Positions 8,101-17,542 of a DNA stretch of 64,000 nucleotides are shown here, in pieces. Source of the DNA: Zwartia vadi (GTDB taxonomy: Bacteria > Pseudomonadota > Gammaproteobacteria > Burkholderiales > Burkholderiaceae_B); NCBI RefSeq assembly GCF_030410375.1, contig NZ_JAUHHE010000007.1, forward strand, positions 62,001 through 126,000, read 5' to 3'. A program made the position numbers and the translations under genes. Every line of letters starts with the position of its first letter. Position 1 is the stretch's first letter. The notes beneath the pieces were generated by a model. The model was not told where the DNA came from and searched no databases. It saw nothing but the letters and a program-made list of their open reading frames with translations.

Positions 8101-9248
8101 CGCAGGTGATCGATCCTGCGTTGAGCGGTTTGCTGGTCTACATCGTGGGTGGAGCTGTGCGAGACGCCTTGCTGGGACGTCCGGCCGGGGATCGGGATTG
8201 GGTTGTTGTCGGCTCGACACCTGAGGATATGGTTGCGCGCGGGTTTATTCCCGTCGGAGGGGATTTCCCGGTTTTTTTACATCCTCAAACCAAAGAGGAA
8301 TATGCGCTGGCACGCACTGAAAGAAAGTCGGGGCGTGGTTATAAAGGCTTTACGTTTTATACCGGCGCTGATGTCACGCTAGAAGAGGATTTAAAGCGTC
8401 GAGATCTGACGATTAACGCGATGGCGCAGTCAATGACTGGCGAATTGGTTGATCCGCTCAATGGCATATCGGATTTGCAGGCCCGTTTGTTCCGTCATGT
8501 GGGTCCCGCTTTCGAAGAAGATCCCGTCAGGATTTTGCGGTTGGCGCGTTTTGCTGCCCGCTTCACGGATTTTTCTGTGGCCCCTGAAACTTTGGCGCTT
8601 TGCCGACAGATGGTGGCGAGTGGCGAGGTGGATGCGCTGGTGCCTGAGCGGGTCTGGCAGGAGTTATCGCGCGGCCTGATGAGTGCACAGCCCTCTCGCA
8701 TGCTGGCGGTACTGGTTGATACCGGCGCAAGTGCGCGCATCATGCCGGAGTGGCAGTACAGTGTCCGCGTGGCGCAATTGTTGGATGATGCCGTACAAGC
8801 CAAGGAGCATTTTCCCTTAAGTGCGCGTTATGCCCTTTTATGCCTGGAAACCGAGCGGCGCGCTGAGCTGGCCAAGCGTTTACGCGTACCGACCGATTGC
8901 GTTGATATGGCGCGTTTATTACCCATGGTATTGGCAGGAGCTTGTGTCACGGGTTTGACGCCGGGTCCTCAGTCGGCCGGGCATTCTGGGGGTGCAGTCT
9001 CTTTGGCCGAGCATGTGATGCGTTTATTCGAGTGTTGCGATGCCATCAGAAAGCCAGAACGCTTTGGCTGGCTGCTTGAATCGGCCAGGCTTGTGCAGCA
9101 GGATATTGACCCGCTGTGGTGGCGCGCGAGGCTTGATATCGTGTTAGCTGTGGATGCGGGCGCTGCGGCCCGCACTGCATCAGAGCCAGCTCAGATCAAG
9201 CAAGCTGTGCGTGCGGCGCGTTTAGCGGCGTTGAACCAACTGTCCTGA
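8097..9248 (+). CDS. cca: CCA tRNA nucleotidyltransferase without a recognisable HD domain
   Basis: This 383-aa enzyme adds or repairs the 3' CCA of tRNAs. The class II nucleotidyltransferase head is intact: [21 protein letters not shown] with the DxD metal site, [18 protein letters not shown], the [15 protein letters not shown] motif, and the [12 protein letters not shown] helix. In E. coli-type Cca an HD phosphohydrolase segment with the sequence CHDLGKG follows. Here the matching place reads [17 protein letters not shown] with the His-Asp pair missing, so 2',3'-cyclic phosphodiesterase/phosphatase activity is probably lost. The GTG start overlaps the slt stop. The 3' end overlaps the convergent methyltransferase gene by 27 bases. 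Confidence 0.93.
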   Translation: MTQVIDPALSGLLVYIVGGAVRDALLGRPAGDRDWVVVGSTPEDMVARGFIPVGGDFPVFLHPQTKEEYALARTERKSGRGYKGFTFYTGADVTLEEDLKRRDLTINAMAQSMTGELVDPLNGISDLQARLFRHVGPAFEEDPVRILRLARFAARFTDFSVAPETLALCRQMVASGEVDALVPERVWQELSRGLMSAQPSRMLAVLVDTGASARIMPEWQYSVRVAQLLDDAVQAKEHFPLSARYALLCLETERRAELAKRLRVPTDCVDMARLLPMVLAGACVTGLTPGPQSAGHSGGAVSLAEHVMRLFECCDAIRKPERFGWLLESARLVQQDIDPLWWRARLDIVLAVDAGAAARTASEPAQIKQAVRAARLAALNQLS

Positions 9249-10439
9249 ACGATCGCTTTGGATAAAACCGCAAAGGGGCGACTCAACGCCTCGGCCGAGT
9301 GCGATCACTTTGAACAACTCGCCCATCTCCGCCTCTGAAATCAGTTTTTGTACGGCGGCGTAGGTCTGCGCGCGGGCTTTTGGATCCGGATTGTCGAGTT
9401 GTTGCTGTGCGTAGGCCTCAAGGAGTTGAGGCAAGCCTGCGTTTAAAAGAAAGCGTGCTTGAGAGGTGTAGCCAAGCAGTGTCAAGCCGCTCTCTTGTGC
9501 GGCCTCTGCGATCGCGGTGAAATCAACGTGCGCAGTAATGTCCTGCAGACCAGGCGCTAAAAAAACATCATCATGGGTGCGATGCTGGATATGACACATC
9601 AGTGTGCCGCGTTGTCGTTGAGGGTGATAGTACTCATGACGCGGAAAACCGTAGTCAATCAATAAAGCGGCACCGCGTGTCAACCAGCGGCCGAGGTCGC
9701 GAATCCAAGCTTCGGCCTGACGGTTGAGCTCAGAGGTGTAGCCGGGCAATGCGGGCATGCGTGTCTGAACAAGTCCGGCAAGCTGTGGTGAGGCAGGCTT
9801 GTCTGCAAAAGCAAATCCAGCATCAGTACCCGCTTCAACGGTGGACACCACACCGCGCTCCAGAACCTCGCCCTGCTCAGACCAGACAAATAAATCGACG
9901 GGCATGGCATCGAGCAGCTCGTTGCCAATTACACAGCCGGCAAAGCTTTCAGGAAGCGTCTCAAGCCAGGTGACGCGATCTCCCCAGCTTGCCAAGCGTT
10001 CCTGTTGACGTTGCCTGAGGTCTGCGGAAACCTCGAGGATGTTGTAGTGCACCTGCAGGCCTTCAGCATGTAAGGCTGTCAGCAAGTCGTGCGCAAGTGC
10101 GCCACTGCCCGCGCCGAACTCCAGCACTTCCAGGGTCTGTGTCTGGCGCAACACCTCACTGACTTGTTTGGCAAGCGTGTAACCGAAGAGTGGGGTGAGC
10201 TGGGGTGCAGTCACGAAATCTCCACTCAACGCGGTGGCACTTGGACTCGTTGTCTCTGCAAGCTTGGTGTTGCCCGCAGCGTAATAACCGAGTCCGGGCG
10301 CATACAGCACATGATGCATCCACGCGCTGAAGGGCAGCCAGCCGCCTGCTTGCTGGATCTGTTGATGCAAAAAAGCGCTGACGCGCTGACTATGTGTCAG
10401 TGCTTCAGCGCTTACCGGGATAGAGGTCTCGGTGGGCAC
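9222..10439 (-). CDS. SAM-dependent methyltransferase, MidA/NDUFAF7 family
   Basis: The 405-aa protein belongs to the COG1565 family related to human NDUFAF7, which methylates an arginine in respiratory complex I. The N-terminus has the family lead-in [22 protein letters not shown]. The SAM site is [16 protein letters not shown], followed by [15 protein letters not shown] and [18 protein letters not shown]. The substrate of bacterial members is mostly untested. The apparent start is GTG with no strong Shine-Dalgarno site, so a different start is possible. It lies downstream of rhlE on the same strand. Confidence 0.88.
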   Translation of the reverse strand: MPTETSIPVSAEALTHSQRVSAFLHQQIQQAGGWLPFSAWMHHVLYAPGLGYYAAGNTKLAETTSPSATALSGDFVTAPQLTPLFGYTLAKQVSEVLRQTQTLEVLEFGAGSGALAHDLLTALHAEGLQVHYNILEVSADLRQRQQERLASWGDRVTWLETLPESFAGCVIGNELLDAMPVDLFVWSEQGEVLERGVVSTVEAGTDAGFAFADKPASPQLAGLVQTRMPALPGYTSELNRQAEAWIRDLGRWLTRGAALLIDYGFPRHEYYHPQRQRGTLMCHIQHRTHDDVFLAPGLQDITAHVDFTAIAEAAQESGLTLLGYTSQARFLLNAGLPQLLEAYAQQQLDNPDPKARAQTYAAVQKLISEAEMGELFKVIALGRGVESPLCGFIQSDRSGQLVQRR

Positions 10440-10473
10440 TACGCGTCTCGACTATGACGGAGGAGGCTACCGT

Positions 10474-12243
10474 TTAACGGCGACCACCGTCAAAGTTGAA
10501 GCCGCGACGCGCGCCTGCTGCGGCGCGTGGAGCGCCTGGGCGGGCGGCAGCGCCGGCACGTGCAGGACCGTCACCACGTGGGGCGAAAGTCTTGCCGCCG
10601 GGGGCAGCTGAACGCGGTGCGAAATCGCGACCGGGGCGCGCAGCAGGCTTGCCTGCGTAGGCTGGACGGTCCGACGGGGCACGATCGCCGCGGTGCTCGA
10701 AAGGACGACCTTCGCCGCGTGTGCTGGCAAAAGGATTGTCGCTGCGAGCGCCCTGGGGACGGTCACCGCGTGGTGCGTAACCGGGCTTGTCGCCGCGAGG
10801 TGCAAAGCTGCGTTCGCGGTCACCGAAAGGCTTGTCACCGCGTGGCGCGTATGCTGGCTTGTCGCCACGTGGAGCAAACGTTCTGTCGGCGCGTGGTGCA
10901 AAGGATTTTTCGCCACGGTCTGCATAGGGTCTGTCACCGCGAGGTGCGTCGCCGCGTGGTGCGAACGTACGCGACTCGCTGCGTCCGGCTGAGTACCTGT
11001 CGTTGCTGCTACCGAAACGGTCGCCGCTGCGGTCGTTACTCCAGCGGTTGGGCTTTTTACCGCCCGCGCCGCGGGACGCGCCTTCTGGGCGTGAACTTGG
11101 AGTGCGCTGTGGCTCGAGCCCGGCGATCACGCCAGGAGGAATGGTGTTACCGATGAAGTGTTCGATGCGGCGGACTTTATGACGCTCGCTGTGGACAGCC
11201 AGAGTAAAGGCTGCGCCATCGCGACCTGCACGACCGGTGCGGCCAATGCGGTGCACGTAGTCCTCTGGCTGCATGGGCAAGTCGTAGTTGATCGCATGGC
11301 TGATGGCCTGGACGTCAATGCCGCGCGCGGCAACGTCTGTGGCGACCAGCACGCGGACACGACCGTCCTGAACTTCGGACAAAGTGCGTGAACGCTGGCG
11401 CTGGTTCATGTCGCCATGCAGGGCCATTGCTGAAAAACCGCTGTCTGTGAGGTGTTCGGCCAGATCGTCCGCACCGCGTTTTGTCGCGGTAAAGATAATC
11501 GCCTGGTCCATTGAGACATCGCGCAACAGATGGTCGAGCAGGCGCAGCTTGTGGCCGGCGTCATCTGCGTACAGGAGTGTTTGTGTAATGTTGGCGTGAC
11601 GATCTGACTGTGAGGTCATTTCGATACGCTGTGGATCGCGCATCATGCGTGCGGCGAGCTTGGCGACCGTGCCGTCCAGCGTAGCCGAGAACAAGAGTGT
11701 CTGGCGTGACTCGGGGCAGCGGTCAACGATTGTGTTGATGTCATCGATAAAGCCCATGTCAAGCATGCGATCGGCTTCGTCGAGTACCAGGGTGTGTACG
11801 GTCGACAAGTCCACGCGGCGTGCTTGCAGATGGTCGAGCAGGCGACCCGGTGTGGCAACCAGCACGTCGACGCGACGTGACAAGGCCTTGAGCTGGGCGC
11901 CGTAAGGCATGCCGCCCACGACGGTGGCGACACGTAGGTCATCCAGGTTGCTGCCGTACATTTCTGTGGCTTCGCTGACCTGCATGGCGAGTTCGCGTGT
12001 GGGTGTCAGAACCAAAACCTGCACGCCGCGGCCTTTGTTGGCGGGCTTGTGCGCGATTTTGTTGAGTGCGGGGAGCATGAAGGCCGCGGTTTTACCGCTG
12101 CCTGTCTGTGCGGACACCATCAAGTCGGCACCGGCCAAGGCTGCGGGAATGGCAGACATCTGGACGGGTGTCGGCGTGGTGAAGCCGGTACGTTCAATGG
12201 AAGATAGCAAAGCGGGGACGAGCCCCAACGAATCGAAGGACAT
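10474..12243 (-). CDS. rhlE: DEAD-box RNA helicase, RhlE-like, with long Arg-Gly-Asp-rich tail
   Basis: This is a 589-aa ATP-dependent RNA helicase. Motifs in order are the Q motif FTTPTPVQMSAIP, motif I AQTGSGKT, PTRELAMQV, VLDEADRMLDMGF (DEAD), FSATL, VLVATDVAARGIDV and HRIGRTGRAG. From about residue 380 the protein is a low-complexity tail built from repeats of [FY]APRGD, RGDKP and similar, ending ARRGFNFDGGRR; such tails bind RNA non-specifically. The start at 12243 follows AAGGAAAG and gives MSFDSLGLVPALL, standard for RhlE; an upstream in-frame start is unlikely. A long structured leader precedes it. Confidence 0.92.
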   Translation of the reverse strand: MSFDSLGLVPALLSSIERTGFTTPTPVQMSAIPAALAGADLMVSAQTGSGKTAAFMLPALNKIAHKPANKGRGVQVLVLTPTRELAMQVSEATEMYGSNLDDLRVATVVGGMPYGAQLKALSRRVDVLVATPGRLLDHLQARRVDLSTVHTLVLDEADRMLDMGFIDDINTIVDRCPESRQTLLFSATLDGTVAKLAARMMRDPQRIEMTSQSDRHANITQTLLYADDAGHKLRLLDHLLRDVSMDQAIIFTATKRGADDLAEHLTDSGFSAMALHGDMNQRQRSRTLSEVQDGRVRVLVATDVAARGIDVQAISHAINYDLPMQPEDYVHRIGRTGRAGRDGAAFTLAVHSERHKVRRIEHFIGNTIPPGVIAGLEPQRTPSSRPEGASRGAGGKKPNRWSNDRSGDRFGSSNDRYSAGRSESRTFAPRGDAPRGDRPYADRGEKSFAPRADRTFAPRGDKPAYAPRGDKPFGDRERSFAPRGDKPGYAPRGDRPQGARSDNPFASTRGEGRPFEHRGDRAPSDRPAYAGKPAARPGRDFAPRSAAPGGKTFAPRGDGPARAGAAARPGAPRAAAGARRGFNFDGGRR

Positions 12244-12580
12244 GACTTTCCTTTTGGCCAGATAGTGGCCATGTGACGCAGCCCGGAGAATTGGTAGACC
12301 GGCGGGAGTCGGTTGAATCGAGCATCGTGCCGACCGAATCAACCGAACGTCTGGGCTATAGATCCATCTATCTGGATCACACTAGCTGCCCACGAAAGGA
12401 AAGGAGGTCAGGAATCGATGATGTGAAGCCGAAAGCTAGGTTGTTTGCCTGTTTTCGGACTTATGCACTTATGTGACTAAAACACTTGTGTGACTGATGC
12501 ACTTTTATGCAAGGCACTTTTTGCGCAGAACCGAGATACTAACCTATTTTTTGATTCGGGTAAACCCTTTACGTAAAAAA
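12244..12580 (-). promoter_or_regulatory. gene-free region: structured 5' leader of rhlE and unassigned sequence
   Basis: I find no convincing gene in these 337 bases. Reading leftward as the rhlE leader, it can form three hairpins: GATCCA/TGGATC (12361-12378), CGGTTGA/TCAACCG (12310-12345), and TGGCCA/TGGCCA (12255-12271). The last ends next to the AAGGAAAG ribosome site. A tandem repeat lies at 12466-12504. Long structured leaders are known for cold-induced helicase and csp mRNAs; regulation of that kind here is an inference. The last ~75 bases (12505-12580) are the ung 3' flank with no clear terminator. Confidence 0.5.
12466..12504. repeat. 17-bp imperfect tandem repeat
   Basis: CACTTATGTGACTAAAA (12466-12482) is followed by CACTTGTGTGACTGATG (12483-12499) and a partial third copy CACTT. 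It lies at the distal end of the rhlE leader. GTGAC half-sites at one-and-a-half-turn spacing could be a protein site, but no known regulator is recognised. Confidence 0.6.
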
Positions 12581-13321
12581 TTATGCTTTCCAGTCAATGA
12601 TTTGGATATTTTGCTTTGCCAGCCAGTCATTGGCCAGACGGAAATGGTCGCACCCGACAAAGGGGGCGGGCGGTCTGCGGGCAGACAGCGGCGAGGGGTG
12701 ATTGGCCATCAAAATCAGGTGATTGCTAGTGTCGGTGATCAGTGACTGCTTGGCTTGCGCATGCGCGCCCCACAGCATGAATACTTTGGGCGAGGGATCG
12801 TGTGCCACGCAGGCGATGAGGGCATCGGTCACGGTTTCCCAACCTGCACGTGCATGCGAAGCGGGTTGTCCATCCTCGACCGTCAGGCAAGTGTTGAGCA
12901 ACAGTACGCCCTGAGTCGCCCAGCGTGACAAGTCATTTTTAAGAAGATTGGATTCTAAAACGAGTGTGCCATGATCAGTTGGAAACTCACGCTCGATTTC
13001 CTGCAAAATATTTCGCAGGCTGGGAGGACGTTTAAAGCCGTCCGGAACAGAAAACGCCAGCCCTTGTGCCTGCCCGGGACCGTGATAAGGATCTTGACCG
13101 AGAATCACCACTTTCACGGCATGGGGCTCGAGCGATTCCAGCGCCCGGAAAGGTCGAGCGGGATAGATGGTCGCACCCTGCGCGAGCCGGCTCTCAAGCA
13201 TGGCCGATAGGCGCTCGAGCGCTGAGCGCACGGGCATTGCCTCGACACATTCCCGCCATGCAGGAGGCACCCGCGCGAGCTGTGCCTGTAGAGAGGCTTC
13301 CGTGAGTTGGTTGCCTTTCAA
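12581..13321 (-). CDS. ung: uracil-DNA glycosylase, family 1
   Basis: The 246-aa enzyme removes uracil from DNA as the first step of base-excision repair. The catalytic water-activating motif is VVILGQDPYHGPGQAQGLAF. The Leu-loop motif is HPSPLSARR, and LLLNTCLTVEDGQPASH is the uracil-binding stretch. It lies 8 bases after the trpC stop on the same strand and is probably the last gene of the trp transcript. The N-terminal ~30 residues are variable. Confidence 0.96.
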   Translation of the reverse strand: MKGNQLTEASLQAQLARVPPAWRECVEAMPVRSALERLSAMLESRLAQGATIYPARPFRALESLEPHAVKVVILGQDPYHGPGQAQGLAFSVPDGFKRPPSLRNILQEIEREFPTDHGTLVLESNLLKNDLSRWATQGVLLLNTCLTVEDGQPASHARAGWETVTDALIACVAHDPSPKVFMLWGAHAQAKQSLITDTSNHLILMANHPSPLSARRPPAPFVGCDHFRLANDWLAKQNIQIIDWKA

Positions 13322-13329
13322 CGCACCAC

Positions 13330-14118
13330 TCAGGCAAAGAGTCGGGCGAGCTCGGCACCGGGGTTCGGTGCACGCATGAACGCTTCGCCCACCAGGAAGG
13401 CGTTGACATCATTGTCGCGCATGAGTTTGACATCGGCAGGGGTCAAAATGCCGCTTTCCGTGATGACAAGCTTGCCTATCGGAATCCGCTGCAGCAAGTC
13501 GAGAGTATTTTGGAGCGAGGTTTCAAACGTTCGCAAATTGCGGTTATTGATGCCAAGCAGAGAGGTATTCATCTCAAGCGCAATCTCAAGCTCAGCCGCA
13601 TCATGGACCTCGACCAAGACGTCCATACCGAGCTCAAACGCACACTCTTCAAACTCTGCGAGTTGGGTCGGATTGAGAGCCGACACAATCAGCAGGATGC
13701 AGTCCGCACCCATGGCGCGCGCCGCGATGATCTGATAGGGGTCAACGATGAAGTCTTTACGCAGGACAGGGAGTTTGCATGCTTCGCGAGCCTGACGCAG
13801 ATAGTCGTCATCGCCTAGAAAAAACTGTTTGTCAGTCAGGACGGACAGGCAGGCTGCGCCATGCTCCGCATACGACTCGGCGATTTCGGCGGGAAGAAAA
13901 ATTTCACGCAGCACGCCTTTTGAAGGCGAGGCTTTTTTGATCTCCGCGATCACGCCGGGCAAACCGGCTGCGACCTTGGCTTCAAGGGCTTTGCCAAAGC
14001 CACGGACATCTTTGCGCGCTTTGGCTTCTTTGAGAAGCTCGGCTTCGCTGCGCGCCTGGCGCTCGCTAGCAACTTCCTGGACTTTGACAGCGAGAATTTT
14101 ATTCAGAATGTCGCTCAT
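13330..14118 (-). CDS. trpC: indole-3-glycerol phosphate synthase
   Basis: This 262-aa TIM-barrel enzyme closes the indole ring from carboxyphenylamino-deoxyribulose phosphate in tryptophan synthesis. Marks are [69 protein letters not shown], and [10 protein letters not shown]. It is monofunctional, not fused to trpF. The ATG (14116-14118) overlaps the trpD TGA as ATGA; the longer in-frame reading starting at 14145 is not needed. Confidence 0.97.
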   Translation of the reverse strand: MSDILNKILAVKVQEVASERQARSEAELLKEAKARKDVRGFGKALEAKVAAGLPGVIAEIKKASPSKGVLREIFLPAEIAESYAEHGAACLSVLTDKQFFLGDDDYLRQAREACKLPVLRKDFIVDPYQIIAARAMGADCILLIVSALNPTQLAEFEECAFELGMDVLVEVHDAAELEIALEMNTSLLGINNRNLRTFETSLQNTLDLLQRIPIGKLVITESGILTPADVKLMRDNDVNAFLVGEAFMRAPNPGAELARLFA

Positions 14119-15143
14119 GCTGCATATTTCCGTGTGTGTGCACAAAAGGTTTCGAGTTTGTCGCGCGCGGCGCCACTCGCAATGGCTTCAAAGGCCATCT
14201 TAATCCCATCCTTGATCGTTGCCGCATGATTGCCGACATAAATCGCCAGGCCTGCGTTGTAGGCCACGATGTCGCGCGCGGTACCAGGCGTGTTGTTCAA
14301 GGCTTCAAGCACATAATCGCGGGACTCTTCCTTGCTGGCGACTTTGATGCTACGGTTTGAAGCCATGGTCAGTCCGAAGTCCTCGGGGTGGATTTCGTAT
14401 TCGTGGATCACGCCGTCTTTGAGTTCACCAACGAGCGTGCCAGAGCCTAATGAGGCCTCGTCCATGCCGTCCTTGCCATGCACGATCATGACGTGTCGCG
14501 AACCGAGTAATTGCAGCACGCGGACTTGTATGCCCACAAGATCAGAGTGAAAAACGCCCATCAGTTGATTGGCCGCGCCTGCGGGATTGGTCAGCGGGCC
14601 GAGGATATTGAAAATTGTGCGTACGCCAAGCTCTTTGCGCACCGGCGCGATATTTTTCATGGCGCCGTGATGTGCCGGAGCAAACATGAAGCCGATGCCG
14701 GTTTCCGCGATGCAGGCCGAGACTTGTTCCGGGGTCAGGGATAAATTGGCCCCGAGCGCTTCGAGGACATCCGCGCTGCCGGACGATGAGGAGGCGCTGC
14801 GTCCGCCATGTTTGGCAATCGGCACACCGGCAGCGGCCGCCACAAACATCGCTGTGGTGGAGATATTGAACGTGTTGCTGCCATCACCGCCCGTGCCACA
14901 CATATCGACCATGTCTTGCGGATTGGCGACATGAACGGGGGTGGCGAATTCGCGCATCACTTGCGCGGCGGCAGTGATTTCGCCGACGGTTTCTTTTTTG
15001 ACACGCAAGCCCATCAGCAAGGCGGCTGCGATAGTGGGCGACATGTCACCACGCATCAGCATGCGCATCAGGTGGAGCATTTCGTCATGGAAGATTTCGC
15101 GATGTTCGATGCAGCGGTGCAGTGCTTCGCTAGGAGTAATCAT
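14115..15143 (-). CDS. trpD: anthranilate phosphoribosyltransferase
   Basis: The 342-aa enzyme transfers the phosphoribosyl group of PRPP to anthranilate. Its PRPP loop is [18 protein letters not shown]. It also has [22 protein letters not shown], the anthranilate-site [32 protein letters not shown], and the acidic metal site [10 protein letters not shown]. The order of genes on this strand is trpE-trpG-trpD-trpC; trpD starts 11 bases after trpG and overlaps trpC. Confidence 0.97.
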   Translation of the reverse strand: MITPSEALHRCIEHREIFHDEMLHLMRMLMRGDMSPTIAAALLMGLRVKKETVGEITAAAQVMREFATPVHVANPQDMVDMCGTGGDGSNTFNISTTAMFVAAAAGVPIAKHGGRSASSSSGSADVLEALGANLSLTPEQVSACIAETGIGFMFAPAHHGAMKNIAPVRKELGVRTIFNILGPLTNPAGAANQLMGVFHSDLVGIQVRVLQLLGSRHVMIVHGKDGMDEASLGSGTLVGELKDGVIHEYEIHPEDFGLTMASNRSIKVASKEESRDYVLEALNNTPGTARDIVAYNAGLAIYVGNHAATIKDGIKMAFEAIASGAARDKLETFCAHTRKYAA

Positions 15144-15154
15144 GTGAGGCCGTC

Positions 15155-15745
15155 CTATTTGGTCGAGGCGAGCGTGGCGTCAGACAGCTCGAGAAAATTA
15201 CGCAGCAGCGCGTGACCGTGTTCGCTCAAAATGGATTCAGGGTGAAACTGTACGCCATAGATGGGGAGTGTTTTGTGACGAACCCCCATGATTTCGCCAT
15301 CGGCTGTTTGAGCGGTGATGGCCAGGCATTCGGGAAGCGTGGCGCGCTCAATCGCGAGAGAGTGATAGCGGATGACTGTGAAGGGCGAAGGCAGTCCCTT
15401 GAACACGTCAGAGCCCGTATGGGTAATTTCTGACGTTTTGCCGTGCATGATTTGTTGCGCGCGAACGATACGGCCGCCAAAGGCCGCGCCGATGGCCTGG
15501 TGTCCCAGACACACGCCCAAAATAGGGACTTTGCCTGCGTAGCGTTTGATCACATCAATCGACACGCCTGCCTCGGCGGGCGAGCAAGGGCCGGGTGAGA
15601 TGCAGATGTGGTCGGGTTGGAGCGTATCGATTTGCTCGAGTGAAATCTGGTCGTTGCGGTAGACGCGCACGTCTTCGCCAAGCTCGCCAAAATATTGGAC
15701 CAGGTTGTACGTGAACGAGTCGTAGTTATCTATCATCAGCAGCAT
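15155..15745 (-). CDS. trpG: anthranilate synthase component II (glutamine amidotransferase)
   Basis: The 196-aa class I amidotransferase supplies ammonia from glutamine to TrpE. N-terminal [19 protein letters not shown] and the oxyanion run [12 protein letters not shown] are present. The nucleophile is Cys in [15 protein letters not shown], and the His-Glu pair is in [15 protein letters not shown]. In beta-proteobacteria the same subunit may also serve PabB, but no pab gene is seen here. It lies 36 bases after trpE. Confidence 0.96.
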   Translation of the reverse strand: MLLMIDNYDSFTYNLVQYFGELGEDVRVYRNDQISLEQIDTLQPDHICISPGPCSPAEAGVSIDVIKRYAGKVPILGVCLGHQAIGAAFGGRIVRAQQIMHGKTSEITHTGSDVFKGLPSPFTVIRYHSLAIERATLPECLAITAQTADGEIMGVRHKTLPIYGVQFHPESILSEHGHALLRNFLELSDATLASTK

Positions 15746-15781
15746 GTTTATCAGTCCTGTGTAGGCGTCTGTATGGGTGTG

Positions 15782-17320
15782 TTAGAACGGATCATCCAGA
15801 CCGTTTTGCACTTGTTCGGCGGCACGCAACACCGCGCGTGCTTTGGCTTCGGTTTCGAGCCATTCCAATTCGGGATCTGAGTCTGCAACGATGCCGGCGG
15901 CGGCTTGTACATACAGCATGCCATCCTTGATGATGCCAGTGCGAATGGCGATCGCAACATCCATTTCACCGCCATAGCTTAAATAGCCGGCGGCACCGCC
16001 GTATATCCCACGTCGAACGGGTTCAAGCTCGTCGATCATTTCCATGGCGCGCACTTTCGGGGCACCGGTGAGCGTGCCAGCTGGAAACGAGGCGCGCAGC
16101 ACATCCATGTTGCTCATGCCCGCCTCCAGTGTGCCGGTCACGTTTGAAACCAGATGCATGACATGCGAGTAGCGTTCGATCACCATGGTGTCGGTGACTT
16201 TGACTGAACCGATTTTGGCGACGCGTCCGACATCATTGCGTGCCAAGTCGATCAGCATGACGTGCTCGGCCCGCTCCTTGGGGTCGGCGAGCAGTTCTTC
16301 AGCGAGTGCGGCGTCTTCTTCGGGCGTTGCGCCACGCTTGCGTGTGCCGGCGAGTGGTCGAATCGTGATTTCCGTCTCAGCCATTGTGCCCGCGGGGGCG
16401 TTCTCGGGAAGTGGCAACGCCTCCTGGCGCACCAGAATTTCTGGCGAAGCACCAACGACTTGGAAGTCACCAAAATTCCAGAAGTACATATACGGTGATG
16501 GATTGAGTGAGCGTAGCGCGCGATAGAGTGAAAGTGGCGAGTCGCTAAACGGCTTGGTGATCACTTGCCCGACTTGAACTTGCATCAGGTCGCCGGCGGC
16601 GATGTATTCCTTGGCGCGACGAACAGCTGCCAGATAGTCCGCCTTGGCAAAGCTTCGCTCTTCTTTGGTGACGACGCTCGAGTGACTGTAGGGGATCTCA
16701 ACGGGCTTGCGCAGTTTGATCCGTAGTTCTTTGAGACGTTGTTGCGCGCGGTTGAAGGCTTCTGGCTCGGCGGGATCTGCGTACACCATCAAATAAATGC
16801 GACCGGCCAGATTGTCGACGATCACAAGCTCGTCGGTTTGCAACAGCAGAATATCCGGAGGGCCTTCGCCCATACCGGCGGGATAGGGCTTGCGCGCGGG
16901 TCCGAGCTTGGGCTCGATATTGCGCACGGTGTCATAACCGAAGTAACCCGCTAGACCGCCTGCAAAACGCGGCATTCCGGGGCGCAAGGCGACTTTGAAG
17001 CGGCTTTGATACTCGGAGATGAAGCTTAACGGGTCGCCATCATGTGTTTCGATGATTTTGTCATCGCGCAACAAGACTGTGTGGGTGCCGCGCGCTTGAA
17101 TGACATTGCGCGCGGGCAGGCCGATAAAGGAATAGCGACCAAAGCGCTCGCCGCCCACGACGGACTCGAGCAGGCAGGAGTTTTTGCCGCCGTATGGTCC
17201 GCTGTGGGCAAGTTTTAAATAAATGCCCAAAGGGGTGTCCAGATCGGCGTAGGTTTCGGCGATCAGGGGAATACGGTTGTAGCCTTGTGCCGCAAGGGCT
17301 TTGAATTCGATTTCAGTCAT
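15782..17320 (-). CDS. trpE: anthranilate synthase component I
   Basis: The 512-aa large subunit makes anthranilate from chorismate and ammonia. The chorismate-binding domain has PSPYMYFWNFGDFQVVGASPE, IRPLAGTRKRGATPEEDAAL, MLIDLARNDVGRVAKIGSV and ASFPAGTLTGAPKVRAMEMI. The C-terminus reads GIYGGAAGYLSYGGEMDVAIA. The ATG at 17320 gives the start MTEIEFKALAAQGY; the upstream TTG at 17362 lies inside the attenuator hairpin and is rejected. Expression should be controlled by the trpL attenuator directly upstream. Confidence 0.97.
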   Translation of the reverse strand: MTEIEFKALAAQGYNRIPLIAETYADLDTPLGIYLKLAHSGPYGGKNSCLLESVVGGERFGRYSFIGLPARNVIQARGTHTVLLRDDKIIETHDGDPLSFISEYQSRFKVALRPGMPRFAGGLAGYFGYDTVRNIEPKLGPARKPYPAGMGEGPPDILLLQTDELVIVDNLAGRIYLMVYADPAEPEAFNRAQQRLKELRIKLRKPVEIPYSHSSVVTKEERSFAKADYLAAVRRAKEYIAAGDLMQVQVGQVITKPFSDSPLSLYRALRSLNPSPYMYFWNFGDFQVVGASPEILVRQEALPLPENAPAGTMAETEITIRPLAGTRKRGATPEEDAALAEELLADPKERAEHVMLIDLARNDVGRVAKIGSVKVTDTMVIERYSHVMHLVSNVTGTLEAGMSNMDVLRASFPAGTLTGAPKVRAMEMIDELEPVRRGIYGGAAGYLSYGGEMDVAIAIRTGIIKDGMLYVQAAAGIVADSDPELEWLETEAKARAVLRAAEQVQNGLDDPF

Positions 17321-17360
17321 CTGTTCGGGCGGTTCTCGCAGTTTGCAGACCGGGTTTAGC

Positions 17361-17392
17361 AAAAAAAAAGCCCGGCCATGGTTGGTCGGGCT
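17361..17392 (-). terminator. trp attenuator: intrinsic terminator before trpE
   Basis: Read leftward, AGCCCG-A-CC pairs with GG-C-CGGGCT around a 6-base loop (17392-17370) and is followed by nine T. It lies between the trpL leader peptide and trpE, the position of a transcription attenuator. Ribosome stalling at Trp codons of trpL would favour an alternative fold. I did not fix the antiterminator partner by eye. Confidence 0.88.
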
Positions 17393-17447
17393 TGGTTGTT
17401 TCGTTGGCTTTGAGGTTACAGCCTCGCGGCCGGAGTCAGACGAACCG

Positions 17448-17519
17448 TCACCCGGAACACAAACGCCACCAGCGCCACGAGGCGCGGGGGATGGCTGGAA
17501 TGTGAGCGGGTGTATTCAT
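17448..17519 (-). CDS. trpL: trp operon leader peptide (attenuation), 23 aa
   Basis: A short ORF on the minus strand starts MNTPAHIPAIPR and contains WRWW near its end (three Trp in four residues), then stops with TGA at 17448. The attenuator terminator lies 56-87 bases further on, and trpE after that. Trp residues are rare, so three Trp in a 23-residue peptide is a clear attenuation signature. Low charged tRNA-Trp would stall the ribosome there and let transcription enter trpE. The ribosome site is weak. It starts 24 bases after the gph stop. Confidence 0.85.
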   Translation of the reverse strand: MNTPAHIPAIPRASWRWWRLCSG

Positions 17520-17542
17520 CAGTCAATCAGAAATTTTTAAAT

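Noticed and set aside
10467-10937. A 156-aa open frame overlapping the rhlE tail in another phase.
   Set aside because: It exists only because the tail repeats lack stop codons in that frame; it has no recognisable protein features.
17320-17362. A TTG start for trpE at 17362.
   Set aside because: It lies inside the attenuator hairpin; the ATG at 17320 gives a normal N-terminus.
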